Source: Paenibacillus phytohabitans (lineage in GTDB: Bacteria; Bacillota; Bacilli; Paenibacillales; Paenibacillaceae). From it: 64,000 nt of DNA. This document shows, piece by piece, positions 48,965 to 59,300 of the stretch; positions within the stretch are counted from its first letter, which is position 1, and each line of letters begins with the position of its first letter. Where the stretch lies: contig NZ_WHOB01000091.1 in NCBI RefSeq assembly GCF_013141775.1, positions 1 through 64,000 on the forward strand. The letters are read 5' to 3'. The notes under the pieces were generated by a model. The model saw only the letters and a program-made list of their open reading frames with translations. It ran no database searches and was not told the origin of the DNA. Made by a program: the position numbers and the translations under genes.

Positions 48965-51043
48965 TTATTCTCCGCCTTTATTCTTGGCTGCGATTTCTTC
49001 TGCAATACTTCTAGGAACTTCTTCATAGTGAGAAAGCTCCATTGAGAATACGCCGCGCCCTTGAGTACCGGAACGAAGTGTTGTAGAGTAACCGAACATT
49101 TCGGAAAGAGGCACCTTAGACCGAATAATTTGAGCTCCACCACGGGAATCCATACCTTCGATCTTACCGCGACGGGAACTAAGCATCCCCATAACATCAC
49201 CCATGTATTCCTCAGGAACAGTTACTTCCACTTTCATGATTGGCTCAAGCAGGACAGGTTTACACTTGTCTTTTGCAGCCTTAAGTGCCAATGATCCAGC
49301 AACTTTAAACGCCATTTCATTGGAGTCAACATCATGATATGAACCATCTACGATAGTAGCTTTAACATCAACAAGCGGGAAGCCTGCGATGACACCATTT
49401 TTCATAGCTTCTTCAATACCCGCAAGTGCAGGAGCGACATATTCTCTAGGTACAGAACCGCCGACTACTTTACTTTCGAATTGGTTGCCAGTACCAGCCT
49501 CGAGAGGTTCGAATTCAACCCATACGTGACCGTATTGACCACGTCCGCCTGATTGACGAACGAATTTACCTTCGACACGAGCAGGCGCCTTGAATGTTTC
49601 ACGATAAGCAACCTGTGGTTTACCAACGTTAGTTTCAACGTGGAATTCACGGCGCATACGATCAATAATAATATCCAAGTGAAGTTCGCCCATGCCTGCC
49701 AGGATAGTTTGGCCAGTTTCTTCATCAGTATGAGCACGAAGAGTTGGATCTTCTTCGGTCAACTTACCGAGAGCAACGCCCAATTTATCTTGGTCAGCTT
49801 TGGTTTTTGGTTCTACTGCGATTTCGATAACCGGATCAGGGAAGTTCATTGATTCCAAAATAATTGGATTCTTCTCATCACAGAGAGTATCGCCCGTGCT
49901 TGTATCTTTCAATCCTACAGCTGCAGCGATATCACCAGAGTACACAATGGAAATCTCTTGGCGGCTGTTCGCATGCATTTGTAGAATACGTCCGATACGC
50001 TCACGTTTGTTCTTAGTAGCATTGACTACGTACGACCCGGACTCCAGAACACCGGAGTAAACACGGAAGAACGTAAGCTTACCAACATAAGGGTCTGTCA
50101 TGATTTTAAATGCCAAAGCTGAGAATGGCTCTTCATCCGAAGAATGGCGAACCCCTTCAGTTCCATCATCATGATGACCCACAATAGCTGGAACATCAAG
50201 AGGTGATGGCAAGTAATCAACAACAGCGTCCAACATAAGCTGAACCCCTTTGTTACGGTAAGAGGATCCGACAATTACAGGGAAAATCTTAACTTCACAT
50301 ACGCCTTTGCGCAATGTAGCCTTGATTTCCGCGACTGTAATTTCTTCACCTTCAAGGTACTTCATAGTCAGATCTTCGTCAAGTTCTGCAACCTTCTCGA
50401 TCAGCTCAAGACGCAGTGCTTCAACTTGTTCCAAATATTCAGCAGGAATATCTGTTATTTCAATGTTTTGCCCCAATTCGTCCTTGAACATATGAGCTTT
50501 TTGCTCAATCAGGTCAATAATCCCAATGAAGTCGTTCTCTGCGCCGATTGGCAATTGAATAGCAACTGCATTCGCCATTAAACGCTCACGCATAGACTGA
50601 ATTACATTAAGAAAATCAGCGCCGATGATATCCATTTTGTTGACATAGGCGATCCGCGGAACACTATAACGGTCAGCCTGTCTCCAAACAGTCTCGGACT
50701 GAGGTTCAACACCTTCTTTGGCGCTAAAAACGCCTACTGCCCCATCCAATACACGCAAGGAACGTTCAACTTCAACGGTGAAGTCAACGTGTCCTGGGGT
50801 ATCAATGATATTTACGCGGTTACCCTTCCAAGCAGCGGTGGTAGCAGCGGAAGTAATGGTAATTCCGCGCTCCTGTTCTTGCTCCATCCAGTCCATTGTA
50901 GCAGCACCTTCGTGAACTTCACCGATTTTGTGCGTACGGCCTGAATAGAAAAGAATCCGCTCAGTGGTAGTAGTTTTACCAGCATCAATATGTGCCATGA
51001 TCCCGATATTACGTGTATTTTTTAAGGAGAACTCTCTTGCCAT
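48965..51043 (-). CDS. fusA: Elongation factor G
   Basis: 692-residue EF-G, which catalyses translocation and, with RRF, ribosome recycling. A-H-I-D-A-G-K-T-T, D-T-P-G-H-V-D-F and N-K-M-D are GTPase motifs near 17, 81 and 135. Domains IV and V follow. The fusidic-acid region around R-V-L-D-G-A is of wild-type form. It lies between rpsG and tuf. Confidence 0.98.
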   Translation of the reverse strand: MAREFSLKNTRNIGIMAHIDAGKTTTTERILFYSGRTHKIGEVHEGAATMDWMEQEQERGITITSAATTAAWKGNRVNIIDTPGHVDFTVEVERSLRVLDGAVGVFSAKEGVEPQSETVWRQADRYSVPRIAYVNKMDIIGADFLNVIQSMRERLMANAVAIQLPIGAENDFIGIIDLIEQKAHMFKDELGQNIEITDIPAEYLEQVEALRLELIEKVAELDEDLTMKYLEGEEITVAEIKATLRKGVCEVKIFPVIVGSSYRNKGVQLMLDAVVDYLPSPLDVPAIVGHHDDGTEGVRHSSDEEPFSALAFKIMTDPYVGKLTFFRVYSGVLESGSYVVNATKNKRERIGRILQMHANSRQEISIVYSGDIAAAVGLKDTSTGDTLCDEKNPIILESMNFPDPVIEIAVEPKTKADQDKLGVALGKLTEEDPTLRAHTDEETGQTILAGMGELHLDIIIDRMRREFHVETNVGKPQVAYRETFKAPARVEGKFVRQSGGRGQYGHVWVEFEPLEAGTGNQFESKVVGGSVPREYVAPALAGIEEAMKNGVIAGFPLVDVKATIVDGSYHDVDSNEMAFKVAGSLALKAAKDKCKPVLLEPIMKVEVTVPEEYMGDVMGMLSSRRGKIEGMDSRGGAQIIRSKVPLSEMFGYSTTLRSGTQGRGVFSMELSHYEEVPRSIAEEIAAKNKGGE

Positions 51044-51090
51044 GAAATGGATCTCCTTTCAAAATAGAAGTTATTTGAACGGCTATAATC

Positions 51091-51561
51091 CTACCAGCGG
51101 TAGTGAGCAAACGCTTTGTTCGCTTCAGCCATTTTGTGCGTGTCTTCACGTTTCTTAACGGAAGCGCCTGTGTTGTTGGAAGCATCGATGATCTCAGCCG
51201 CCAAACGCTCTTCCATAGTCTTCTCACCGCGGTTGCGTGAGTAGTTTACAAGCCAACGTAATCCCAAAGCAGTACGTCTTTCAGGTTTAACCTCGATAGG
51301 TACTTGGTAGTTAGCACCGCCGACACGACGAGCTTTAACTTCCAATACAGGCATGATGTTCTTAATGGCAGCTTCAAAAACTTCCATCGGTTCTTTACCT
51401 GTCCGTTCTTGAATCAACTTGAATGAATTGTACAAAATGCTTTGAGCGACACCTCTTTTACCACCCAGCATAATACGGTTGATCAAACGAGTAACCAACT
51501 TGCTATTATACAATGGATCTGGCAATACATCTCTCTTAGTAACTGGACCTTTGCGTGGCAT
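51091..51561 (-). CDS. rpsG: 30S ribosomal protein S7
   Basis: 156-residue S7 of the head, near the E-site, primary 16S 3'-domain binder. M-P-R-K-G-P-V-T-K-R-D-V-L-P-D-P and R-R-V-G-G-A-N-Y-Q-V-P are conserved. It lies 45 bp after rpsL. Confidence 0.98.
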   Translation of the reverse strand: MPRKGPVTKRDVLPDPLYNSKLVTRLINRIMLGGKRGVAQSILYNSFKLIQERTGKEPMEVFEAAIKNIMPVLEVKARRVGGANYQVPIEVKPERRTALGLRWLVNYSRNRGEKTMEERLAAEIIDASNNTGASVKKREDTHKMAEANKAFAHYRW

Positions 51562-51606
51562 GGATATCCCCCTTTCTTAAATGGTTATTATTCGGATATG
51601 CTTGTC

Positions 51607-52026
51607 TTATTTCTTAACCTTAGGACGCTTCGCACCATATTTGGAGCGAGCTTGCATCCGGTTAGCAACACCTGCAGTATCAAGTGCACCACGAACGATG
51701 TGGTAACGAACTCCTGCAAGGTCCTTAACTTTACCTCCGCGCAGCAATACTACACTGTGCTCTTGAAGGTTGTGTCCGATACCCGGAATGTAAGCAGTCA
51801 CCTCAAGACGGTTCGTCAAACGAACACGGGCATACTTACGAAGTGCTGAGTTTGGTTTACGTGGAGTCATTGTGCCTACACGAGTGCACACACCGCGTTT
51901 CTGCGGGGCGCTCAAATTTGTAGCCTCACGCTTGAGGGCGTTGAACCCTTTTTGAAGAGCGGGAGATTTGGATTTTTCGATTTTGGCTTGACGGCCTTTA
52001 CGAACCAGTTGATTAATAGTTGGCAT
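51607..52026 (-). CDS. rpsL: 30S ribosomal protein S12, with Arg at the streptomycin site
   Basis: 139-residue S12 of the decoding centre. The loop reads T-P-R-K-P-N-S where most bacteria have T-P-K-K; the first Lys is the K56 (B. subtilis) or K43 (E. coli, with Met) of streptomycin-resistant mutants, often K to R. The codon is CGT, more than one change away from a Lys codon, so it is an old natural state. K-D-L-A-G-V-R-Y carries Ala where P90/P91 is usual. AAGGGGG precedes the ATG. Confidence 0.96.
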   Translation of the reverse strand: MPTINQLVRKGRQAKIEKSKSPALQKGFNALKREATNLSAPQKRGVCTRVGTMTPRKPNSALRKYARVRLTNRLEVTAYIPGIGHNLQEHSVVLLRGGKVKDLAGVRYHIVRGALDTAGVANRMQARSKYGAKRPKVKK

Positions 52027-52160
52027 GTTGTGCCACCCCCTTCCTGAAATGATAGTCAATTTACAAACATTAAGTCCACAGACCCAGGTGGTTCATAAAA
52101 AGACAAATGAAAAGTCCTTGCTGCCGAAGTGTACCCCGGTACAAAAACGTTCTCTTGTTG

Positions 52161-52412
52161 CTATTGTTTTAAGACGGCTGCCATAGCAGCACCAACTTCT
52201 ATACCGCAGGCCTTGCCCAAATTCAGCATGGTGTCCACATATGTGACCTTCACACCTTGTTTGCCGCAAAGCATAACAATTCTGGAAGTAAGCCGTTGAT
52301 CTCCGTCCTCCGCCACATAGACTTCTGCGGCTTGGCCCAACTCCACCGCCTTGACGGTTTGTTTGGAACCGATCTTGACCTGAGCATCCTGTAACCCTCT
52401 ATCATCAGTCAT
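52161..52412 (-). CDS. rplGB: L7Ae/YbxF-like ribosomal protein
   Basis: 83-residue L7Ae/L30e/S12e/Gadd45-type protein, the kink-turn binder that follows rpoC in Bacillus (YbxF/RplGB). V-A-E-D-G-D-Q-R-L and C-G-K-Q-G-V-K-V-T-Y-V are typical. The start M-T-D-D-R-G is used, with GGAGG 11 nt upstream; an earlier frame start is less likely. Its function on the ribosome is not settled. Confidence 0.85.
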   Translation of the reverse strand: MTDDRGLQDAQVKIGSKQTVKAVELGQAAEVYVAEDGDQRLTSRIVMLCGKQGVKVTYVDTMLNLGKACGIEVGAAMAAVLKQ

Positions 52413-52467
52413 GAAAAACATTACCTCCACTGAACAAGAATGACAAGGCTACTCACGCACCTTAGAC

Positions 52468-52496
52468 ATATTAGCATCCTCAGCACACGATGTCAA
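52468..52496 (-). promoter_or_regulatory. Sigma-A promoter of the rplGB-str operon
   Basis: TTGACA (52491-52496) and TAATAT (52468-52473) with exactly 17 bp between, a near-perfect promoter. It lies downstream of the rpoC end and upstream of rplGB. Confidence 0.85.
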
Positions 52497-52537
52497 GAAA
52501 AACAGCAATAATTTTATTAATATTCATAACAGACAGC

Positions 52538-52566
52538 CGCGTCACGCAAGGTTATCACGTGACGCG
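52538..52566 (-). terminator. Stem after rpoC
   Basis: A 9-bp stem CGCGTCACG/CGTGACGCG with an 11-base loop, 25 bp after the rpoC stop. The following sequence is only moderately T-rich, so termination may be partial before the next promoter. Confidence 0.5.
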
Positions 52567-52590
52567 AATGCTGAATGCGATGATTATTTA

Positions 52591-55500
52591 TTACTCAGCT
52601 GGAACCGTTTCTAAAGCGGCTTGCTTGCTTTCTTCATTCGGATCACTAAGCTTAACATTACGGTAACGATTCATACCTGTACCGGCAGGAATCAGCTTAC
52701 CGATGATAACATTTTCTTTAAGACCGAGCAACTTATCTACTTTACCCTTAATTGCTGCATCCGTCAAGACACGGGTAGTTTCCTGGAAAGAGGCCGCAGA
52801 CAGGAAGGAGTCTGTTTCCAGAGAGGCTTTGGTAATACCAAGCAGTACTGGCTTAGCAACTGCAGGTTCTTTACCAGACAGGATAGCTTCCTTGTTGGCT
52901 GCTTCATATTCATGAATATCCGCAAAAGCACCCGGCAGGAGAGTGGTATCTCCAGCATCGATAATACGGATTTTGCGCAGCATCTGCTTAATCATAACTT
53001 CAATGTGCTTATCATTGATTTCAACGCCCTGGTTACGGTATACACGCTGTACTTCTTGCAGAATGTAGTTCTGTACCCCGCGGATCCCTTTGATACGCAG
53101 CATTTCTTTAGGGTCAATAGAACCGTCTGTCAATTCATCGCCGGCTTCAATCTCCTGGCCTTCACTGACACGCAGACGGGAACCGTAAGTGATGGAATAC
53201 GTCTTGGACTCAGCTTCACCCTGGACTTCAATTTCACGACGGTCCTTGGTTTCACGGATTTCCTTAACTACCCCGTCAATTTCACTGATTGTAGCCTGAC
53301 CTTTAGGGTTACGGGCTTCAAACAACTCCTGGATACGCGGCAGACCTTGCGTGATATCATCTCCGGCAACACCGCCGGTATGGAACGTACGCATGGTAAG
53401 CTGTGTTCCTGGTTCACCGATGGATTGTGCGGCAATAATACCGACAGCTTCCCCGATTTCCACGAATTTACCTGTTGCCAGGTTACGTCCGTAGCATTTC
53501 TTACAGACACCGTGACGGGCACGGCAGCTCAATACAGAGCGGATCTGGAGCTTCGTAATACCGGAATTCACAATTTCTTCAGCCTTGTCGGAGTCAATCA
53601 GATCGTTACGGTGAACGATGATTTCCTTCGTCTCCGGATGACGGACAGTCTCGAAGGAATACCGGCCTTCAATACGGTCGTAGAGATCCTCGATAACTTC
53701 CTTCCCATCTTGAATCCGGCTGACGGTGAAGCCTTTATCGGTACCGCAATCTTCTTCGCGGACGATTACGTCCTGTGCCACGTCAACGAGACGGCGTGTC
53801 AAGTACCCGGAATCCGCTGTACGCAGCGCTGTATCGGCCAGACCTTTACGCGCTCCGTGAGTGGAGATAAAGTACTCGAGGACAGTCAGACCTTCACGGA
53901 AGTTCGCTTTGATTGGCAATTCGAAAATCCGGCCCGAAGGTGTAGCCATCAGACCACGCATACCACCAAGCTGAGTAATCTGCGATTTGTTACCACGCGC
54001 TTTGGAGTCGACCATGAGCATGATGGAGTTGAAACGGTCCATCGATTTCAGCAGGACGTTCGTAAGTTCATCCTTAGTCTTCGACCAGATCTCGATAACA
54101 CGGTCATAACGTTCATCATTCGTAATCAGACCACGGCGGTATTGATTCGCAACTACATCAACCTTGGCTTCGGATTCTTTAAGAATTGTAGCTTTTTCCT
54201 CTGGCACGATAACGTCTGATACGGCAACCGTAACACCGGAACGTGTAGAGTACGTAAAGCCGAGTTGCTTAATTTTATCCAGAATCACAGAAGTTTTGGT
54301 AGTGTGATAGGTTTCGAAGCAGCGGGCAATAATGAGGCCCAGATATTCTTTACCTACAGCACTTGCTTCCGGAGCAGCCATGATCAGTTCGCGGATATTC
54401 GCGCCTTTTTCATAGATGAAGTACTTTTCCGGTGTACCCTGCAGCAGGTTTGTTTTGGTAGCTTCGTTGATGTATGGGAAGCTGCTTGGATAGATTTCAT
54501 TGAAGATAATCTTACCTACCGTTGTAATCAGCAATGCATTCTGCTGCGCTTCTGTAAAGTTGGTTTTACCCAGTGCCTTAACAGGAATAGCAACACGCGC
54601 ATGCAGACCAGCGGTTCCGCGTTGGTAAGCTGAAACAGCCTCGTTCACGGTACGCAGAATCATGCCTGTTCCTTTTTCTTCATTGTTATCCATTGTCAGA
54701 TAGAACGTACCAAGGACCATATCCTGGGAAGGAGTAACAACCGGCTTACCATCTTTAGGGTTCAGGATGTTACCGGACGCCAGCATGAGGATACGGGCTT
54801 CAGCTTGAGCTTCAGCGGATAGAGGAACGTGTACCGCCATCTGGTCACCGTCAAAGTCGGCATTGTAAGCCGTACATACGAGCGGGTGAAGACGGATCGC
54901 GTGACCTTCTACCAGAATCGGTTCAAACGCCTGTATACCCAGTCTGTGCAGCGTAGGGGCACGGTTCAGCAGAACCGGATGCTCTCTGATTACTTCTTCA
55001 AGTACATCCCAGACCTCAGGACTTACGCGCTCAACCTTACGTTTCGCGCTCTTGATGTTGTGGGCAAGGCCCTTGTTAACCAATTCTTTCATTACAAACG
55101 GTTTGAAGAGTTCCAGCGCCATCTTCTTCGGAAGACCGCATTGGTACATCTTGAGGTAAGGTCCTACGACGATAACGGAACGTCCGGAATAGTCAACGCG
55201 CTTACCGAGCAAGTTCTGGCGGAAACGTCCTTGTTTACCTTTCAGCATATGGCTGAGCGATTTGAGCGGACGGTTACCAGGACCTGTTACAGGACGTCCG
55301 CGGCGGCCATTGTCGATCAGGGCATCAACAGCTTCCTGGAGCATCCGTTTCTCATTCTGCACGATAATATCAGGAGCGCCGAGATCCAGCAGTCTCTTCA
55401 GACGGTTGTTACGGTTAATTACGCGGCGGTACAGGTCATTAAGGTCAGACGTAGCAAAACGGCCGCCATCGAGCTGAACCATAGGGCGAAGCTCCGGAGG

Positions 55501-56202
55501 AATAACCGGGAGCACATCCATGATCATCCAGTCTGGCTTGTTGCCGGAGTTGCGGAAAGCCTCAATAACTTCCAGACGTTTGATCGCCCGGTTACGGCGC
55601 TGGCCTTGGGCCGTGCGCAGCTCTTCTTTGAGGAATTCCAGTTCTTTATCGATATCGATATCCTGAAGCAGTTTTTTGACGGCTTCAGCACCCATGCCAG
55701 CCTGGAACCCGTAGCCGTATTTCTCACGGTAGCTGCGGTATTCTTTTTCAGACAGCAGTTGTTTCTTCTCCAGAGGAGTTTCACCCGGATCGGTTACAAC
55801 ATAAGATGCAAAGTAGATAATCTCTTCGAGCGATCTTGGAGACATATCCAGTGCCAGACCCATACGGCTCGGAATACCTTTGAAATACCAGATATGAGAT
55901 ACCGGAGCTGCCAGCTCGATGTGGCCCATACGTTCGCGGCGGACTTTAGCGCGGGTAACTTCCACGCCGCAGCGGTCGCACACAACGCCCTTATAACGGA
56001 CGCGTTTGTATTTACCACAGTGACATTCCCAGTCCTTTTGCGGTCCAAAGATGCGTTCGCAAAAAAGACCCTCTTTTTCCGGTTTCAAAGTACGATAGTT
56101 AATGGTTTCCGGTTTTTTTACTTCTCCGCGGGACCAAGAACGAATTTTTTCCGGGGAAGCGAGCCCGATTTTCATAAATTCAAAATTGTTAACGTCCAAC
56201 AA
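52591..56202 (-). CDS. rpoC: RNA polymerase beta' subunit
   Basis: 1203-residue beta' subunit. The N-terminal zinc ribbon C-H-C-G-K-Y ... C-D-R-C-G, the catalytic N-A-D-F-D-G-D-Q-M-A-V-H loop near 445-456, and the trigger-loop region (G-E-P-G-T-Q-L-T-M-R-T-F-H-T-G-G near 920) are intact. It has the shorter Firmicutes layout without the large SI3 insert. It follows rpoB by 112 bp. Confidence 0.98.
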   Translation of the reverse strand: MLDVNNFEFMKIGLASPEKIRSWSRGEVKKPETINYRTLKPEKEGLFCERIFGPQKDWECHCGKYKRVRYKGVVCDRCGVEVTRAKVRRERMGHIELAAPVSHIWYFKGIPSRMGLALDMSPRSLEEIIYFASYVVTDPGETPLEKKQLLSEKEYRSYREKYGYGFQAGMGAEAVKKLLQDIDIDKELEFLKEELRTAQGQRRNRAIKRLEVIEAFRNSGNKPDWMIMDVLPVIPPELRPMVQLDGGRFATSDLNDLYRRVINRNNRLKRLLDLGAPDIIVQNEKRMLQEAVDALIDNGRRGRPVTGPGNRPLKSLSHMLKGKQGRFRQNLLGKRVDYSGRSVIVVGPYLKMYQCGLPKKMALELFKPFVMKELVNKGLAHNIKSAKRKVERVSPEVWDVLEEVIREHPVLLNRAPTLHRLGIQAFEPILVEGHAIRLHPLVCTAYNADFDGDQMAVHVPLSAEAQAEARILMLASGNILNPKDGKPVVTPSQDMVLGTFYLTMDNNEEKGTGMILRTVNEAVSAYQRGTAGLHARVAIPVKALGKTNFTEAQQNALLITTVGKIIFNEIYPSSFPYINEATKTNLLQGTPEKYFIYEKGANIRELIMAAPEASAVGKEYLGLIIARCFETYHTTKTSVILDKIKQLGFTYSTRSGVTVAVSDVIVPEEKATILKESEAKVDVVANQYRRGLITNDERYDRVIEIWSKTKDELTNVLLKSMDRFNSIMLMVDSKARGNKSQITQLGGMRGLMATPSGRIFELPIKANFREGLTVLEYFISTHGARKGLADTALRTADSGYLTRRLVDVAQDVIVREEDCGTDKGFTVSRIQDGKEVIEDLYDRIEGRYSFETVRHPETKEIIVHRNDLIDSDKAEEIVNSGITKLQIRSVLSCRARHGVCKKCYGRNLATGKFVEIGEAVGIIAAQSIGEPGTQLTMRTFHTGGVAGDDITQGLPRIQELFEARNPKGQATISEIDGVVKEIRETKDRREIEVQGEAESKTYSITYGSRLRVSEGQEIEAGDELTDGSIDPKEMLRIKGIRGVQNYILQEVQRVYRNQGVEINDKHIEVMIKQMLRKIRIIDAGDTTLLPGAFADIHEYEAANKEAILSGKEPAVAKPVLLGITKASLETDSFLSAASFQETTRVLTDAAIKGKVDKLLGLKENVIIGKLIPAGTGMNRYRNVKLSDPNEESKQAALETVPAE

Positions 56203-56314
56203 GGAGCAACCCTCCTTAACCTATATCCTGATTTAGTACCACAGCCCTCTCTTGACGGTAAGTCAACAGAGGGCGCGGTCCTTTGTGTAATGAAATTAGT
56301 GTCTTGCTGGTGAA

Positions 56315-59300
56315 CTACTCTATGCCGACTTCTGCGCCTTCTAAATTGAGGCTCAGCTTGTCGCCTGACGTCTCGTCCTCATCGTCCAGTTCTTTCATCT
56401 CGATCTCCTGCTCGTCACCGCTAAGGATTTTGACATCCATACCCAGCGACTGCAGCTCCTTGATCAATACCTTGAACGATTCCGGAACACCCGGTTCTGG
56501 AACATTTTCACCTTTGACGATGGATTCGTACGTTTTCACACGGCCGACCACGTCATCGGATTTCACGGTCAAAATTTCTTGCAGTGTATACGCCGCGCCG
56601 TAAGCTTCAAGCGCCCACACTTCCATTTCCCCGAAACGCTGTCCGCCGAACTGAGCTTTACCGCCCAGTGGCTGCTGTGTAACGAGTGAGTAAGGACCTG
56701 TAGAACGGGCATGAATCTTATCGTCAACCATGTGCGCAAGCTTGATCATGTGCATAACGCCGACAGTAACTTCACGCTCGAAGCGCTCGCCTGTACGTCC
56801 GTCATAAAGCACAGTTTTACCGTTACGCTGCATACCGGCTTCTTCCATCGTATCAAACACGTCATACTCACGTGCTCCGTCGAATACAGGAGTAGCTACG
56901 TGGATACCCAGACGCAGTGCCGCCATACCGATATGGACTTCCAGCACCTGTCCGATGTTCATACGTGAAGGTACGCCCAGCGGGTTCAGGACAACCTGTA
57001 CCGGTGTACCGTCCGGAAGGAACGGCATATCTTCTTCTGGCAGAATACGGGCAACGACACCCTTGTTACCGTGACGTCCGGCCATCTTGTCACCTTCAGA
57101 AATCTTACGTTTCTGAGCGATGTAGACACGAACCAGCTGATTCACACCAGGAGGCAGCTCATCGCCGTTCTCACGGGTGAACACCTTAACGTCAACGATA
57201 ATACCATCACTACCATGCGGAACGCGCAAGGAGGTATCGCGGACTTCACGGGCCTTCTCACCGAAGATAGCGTGCAACAGGCGTTCTTCAGCAGTCAGTT
57301 CAGTTACACCCTTCGGAGTAACTTTACCCACGAGAATATCGCCAGCGTTGATTTCCGCACCGATACGGATAATTCCGCGCTCATCCAAATTGCGGAGCGC
57401 CTCTTCACCAACGTTTGGAATATCACGCGTGATCTCTTCAGGTCCCAGCTTGGTGTCACGGGCTTCGGATTCGTATTCCTCGATATGAATCGAAGTGTAT
57501 ACATCTTCCTTAACCAGCTTCTCACTCAGCAGGATCGCATCCTCGTAGTTGTAACCTTCCCAAGTCATGAACGCAACGACTACGTTACGGCCAAGAGCAA
57601 GTTCGCCCATTTCTGTGGAAGGTCCGTCTGCAAGAATGTCACCTTTCTTAACAATATCACCACGTTTAGCCAGCGGACGCTGATTAATGCAAGTACCTTG
57701 GTTCGAACGCATAAATTTGTGTAATTTATATTTAACGATATCGCCTTTAACTTCCTTGCCTTCAACCGCCTCTACACGGCGCAGCCAAATTTCATTGGCA
57801 GAGGAGCGTTCGATAATACCGTCATATTTGGAGACAATACATACGCCCGAATCCTTAGCGGATTTATGTTCCATCCCTGTGCCGACAAGCGGAGCTTTCG
57901 GAATCAGAAGCGGAACGGCCTGCCGCTGCATGTTCGATCCCATCAGTGCGCGGTTGGAGTCATCATTCTCAAGGAACGGAATGAGCGCCGTAGCGACCGA
58001 CACAACCTGCTTAGGTGAAACGTCCATGTAGTCAACACGGTTACTAGGCATTGTAGTAATGTTATCTGAATCTTTGTTGTAACGGACGATAACCATGTCT
58101 TCCTTAAATGTACCATGCTCATCAATCTGTACATTCGCCTGGGCAACTACATAGTTATCTTCTTCATCGGCAGTCAGGTAATCGATTTGTTCTGTAACCT
58201 TGCCAGTCTTTGGATCCACCCAACGATACGGAGCTTCAATAAAGCCGTATTCATTAATGCGTGCAAAGGTAGACAAGGAGTTGATCAAACCGATATTCGG
58301 ACCTTCCGGTGTTTCGATAGGACACATACGGCCGTAGTGACTGTGATGTACGTCGCGGACTTCAAAGCCTGCGCGTTCACGTGTCAGACCGCCGGGTCCG
58401 AGTGCCGACAAACGGCGTTTGTGTGTAAGTTCAGCAAGCGGGTTCGTCTGATCCATAAACTGGGACAGCTGCGAACTACCGAAGAACTCTTTGATGGACG
58501 CGATAACCGGACGGATGTTGATCAGTGCCTGCGGTGTAATCGCATTGGCGTCCTGAATCGACATTCTCTCCCGCACCACGCGCTCCATACGGGACAGACC
58601 GATACGGAACTGATTCTGCAGCAATTCACCTACAGAACGCAGACGGCGGTTACCCAAGTGGTCGATATCATCTGTATTGCCGATACCGTGCAGCAAATTA
58701 ATAAAGTAGCTGATTGAGGATATAATATCAGCCTGGGTAATATGCTTGACCGACTTGTCAATGTTGCCATTGGCGATCAGCTTGATAATCCGGCCTTCTT
58801 CAATTGGCGAGAATACGTCAATGGTCTGCAGCGGAATATCTTCACTGTCCATAACCCCGCCAGTAACACGGTAGTTCTTGCCAGCTACATTCTTCTCGAA
58901 ATAAGGAATCAGCTCATCAAGCAAGCGGCGGTCAACCATCTGGCCGGATTCAGCCAGGATTTCTCCTGTAGATTCATCAACCAAAGGCTGTGCCAGACGC
59001 TGATTGAACAGACGATTCTTGATATGCAGCTTCTTATTGATTTTGTAACGGCCTACATTGGCCAAATCATAACGTTTCGGATCAAAGAAACGTGCGACCA
59101 ATAGGCTCTTGGCATTGTCAAGTGTCGGTGGTTCGCCCGGACGCAGACGCTCGTAAATTTCAATAAGCGCCTTCTCCGTGGAGTCCGTGTTGTCTTTATC
59201 CAGCGTATTGCGAATATATTCATCATTGCCAAGCAGTTCCAGAATTTCAGCATCACTGCCGAAGCCTAGAGCACGCAGAAGCACGGTTACCGGGATCTTA

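Noticed and set aside
52621..56313. Long plus-strand open frames of 532 and 494 codons opposite rpoC
   Set aside because: They lie fully within rpoC on the other strand, lack ribosome sites and recognisable domains, and have Phe/Cys/His-rich composition typical of antisense shadows.
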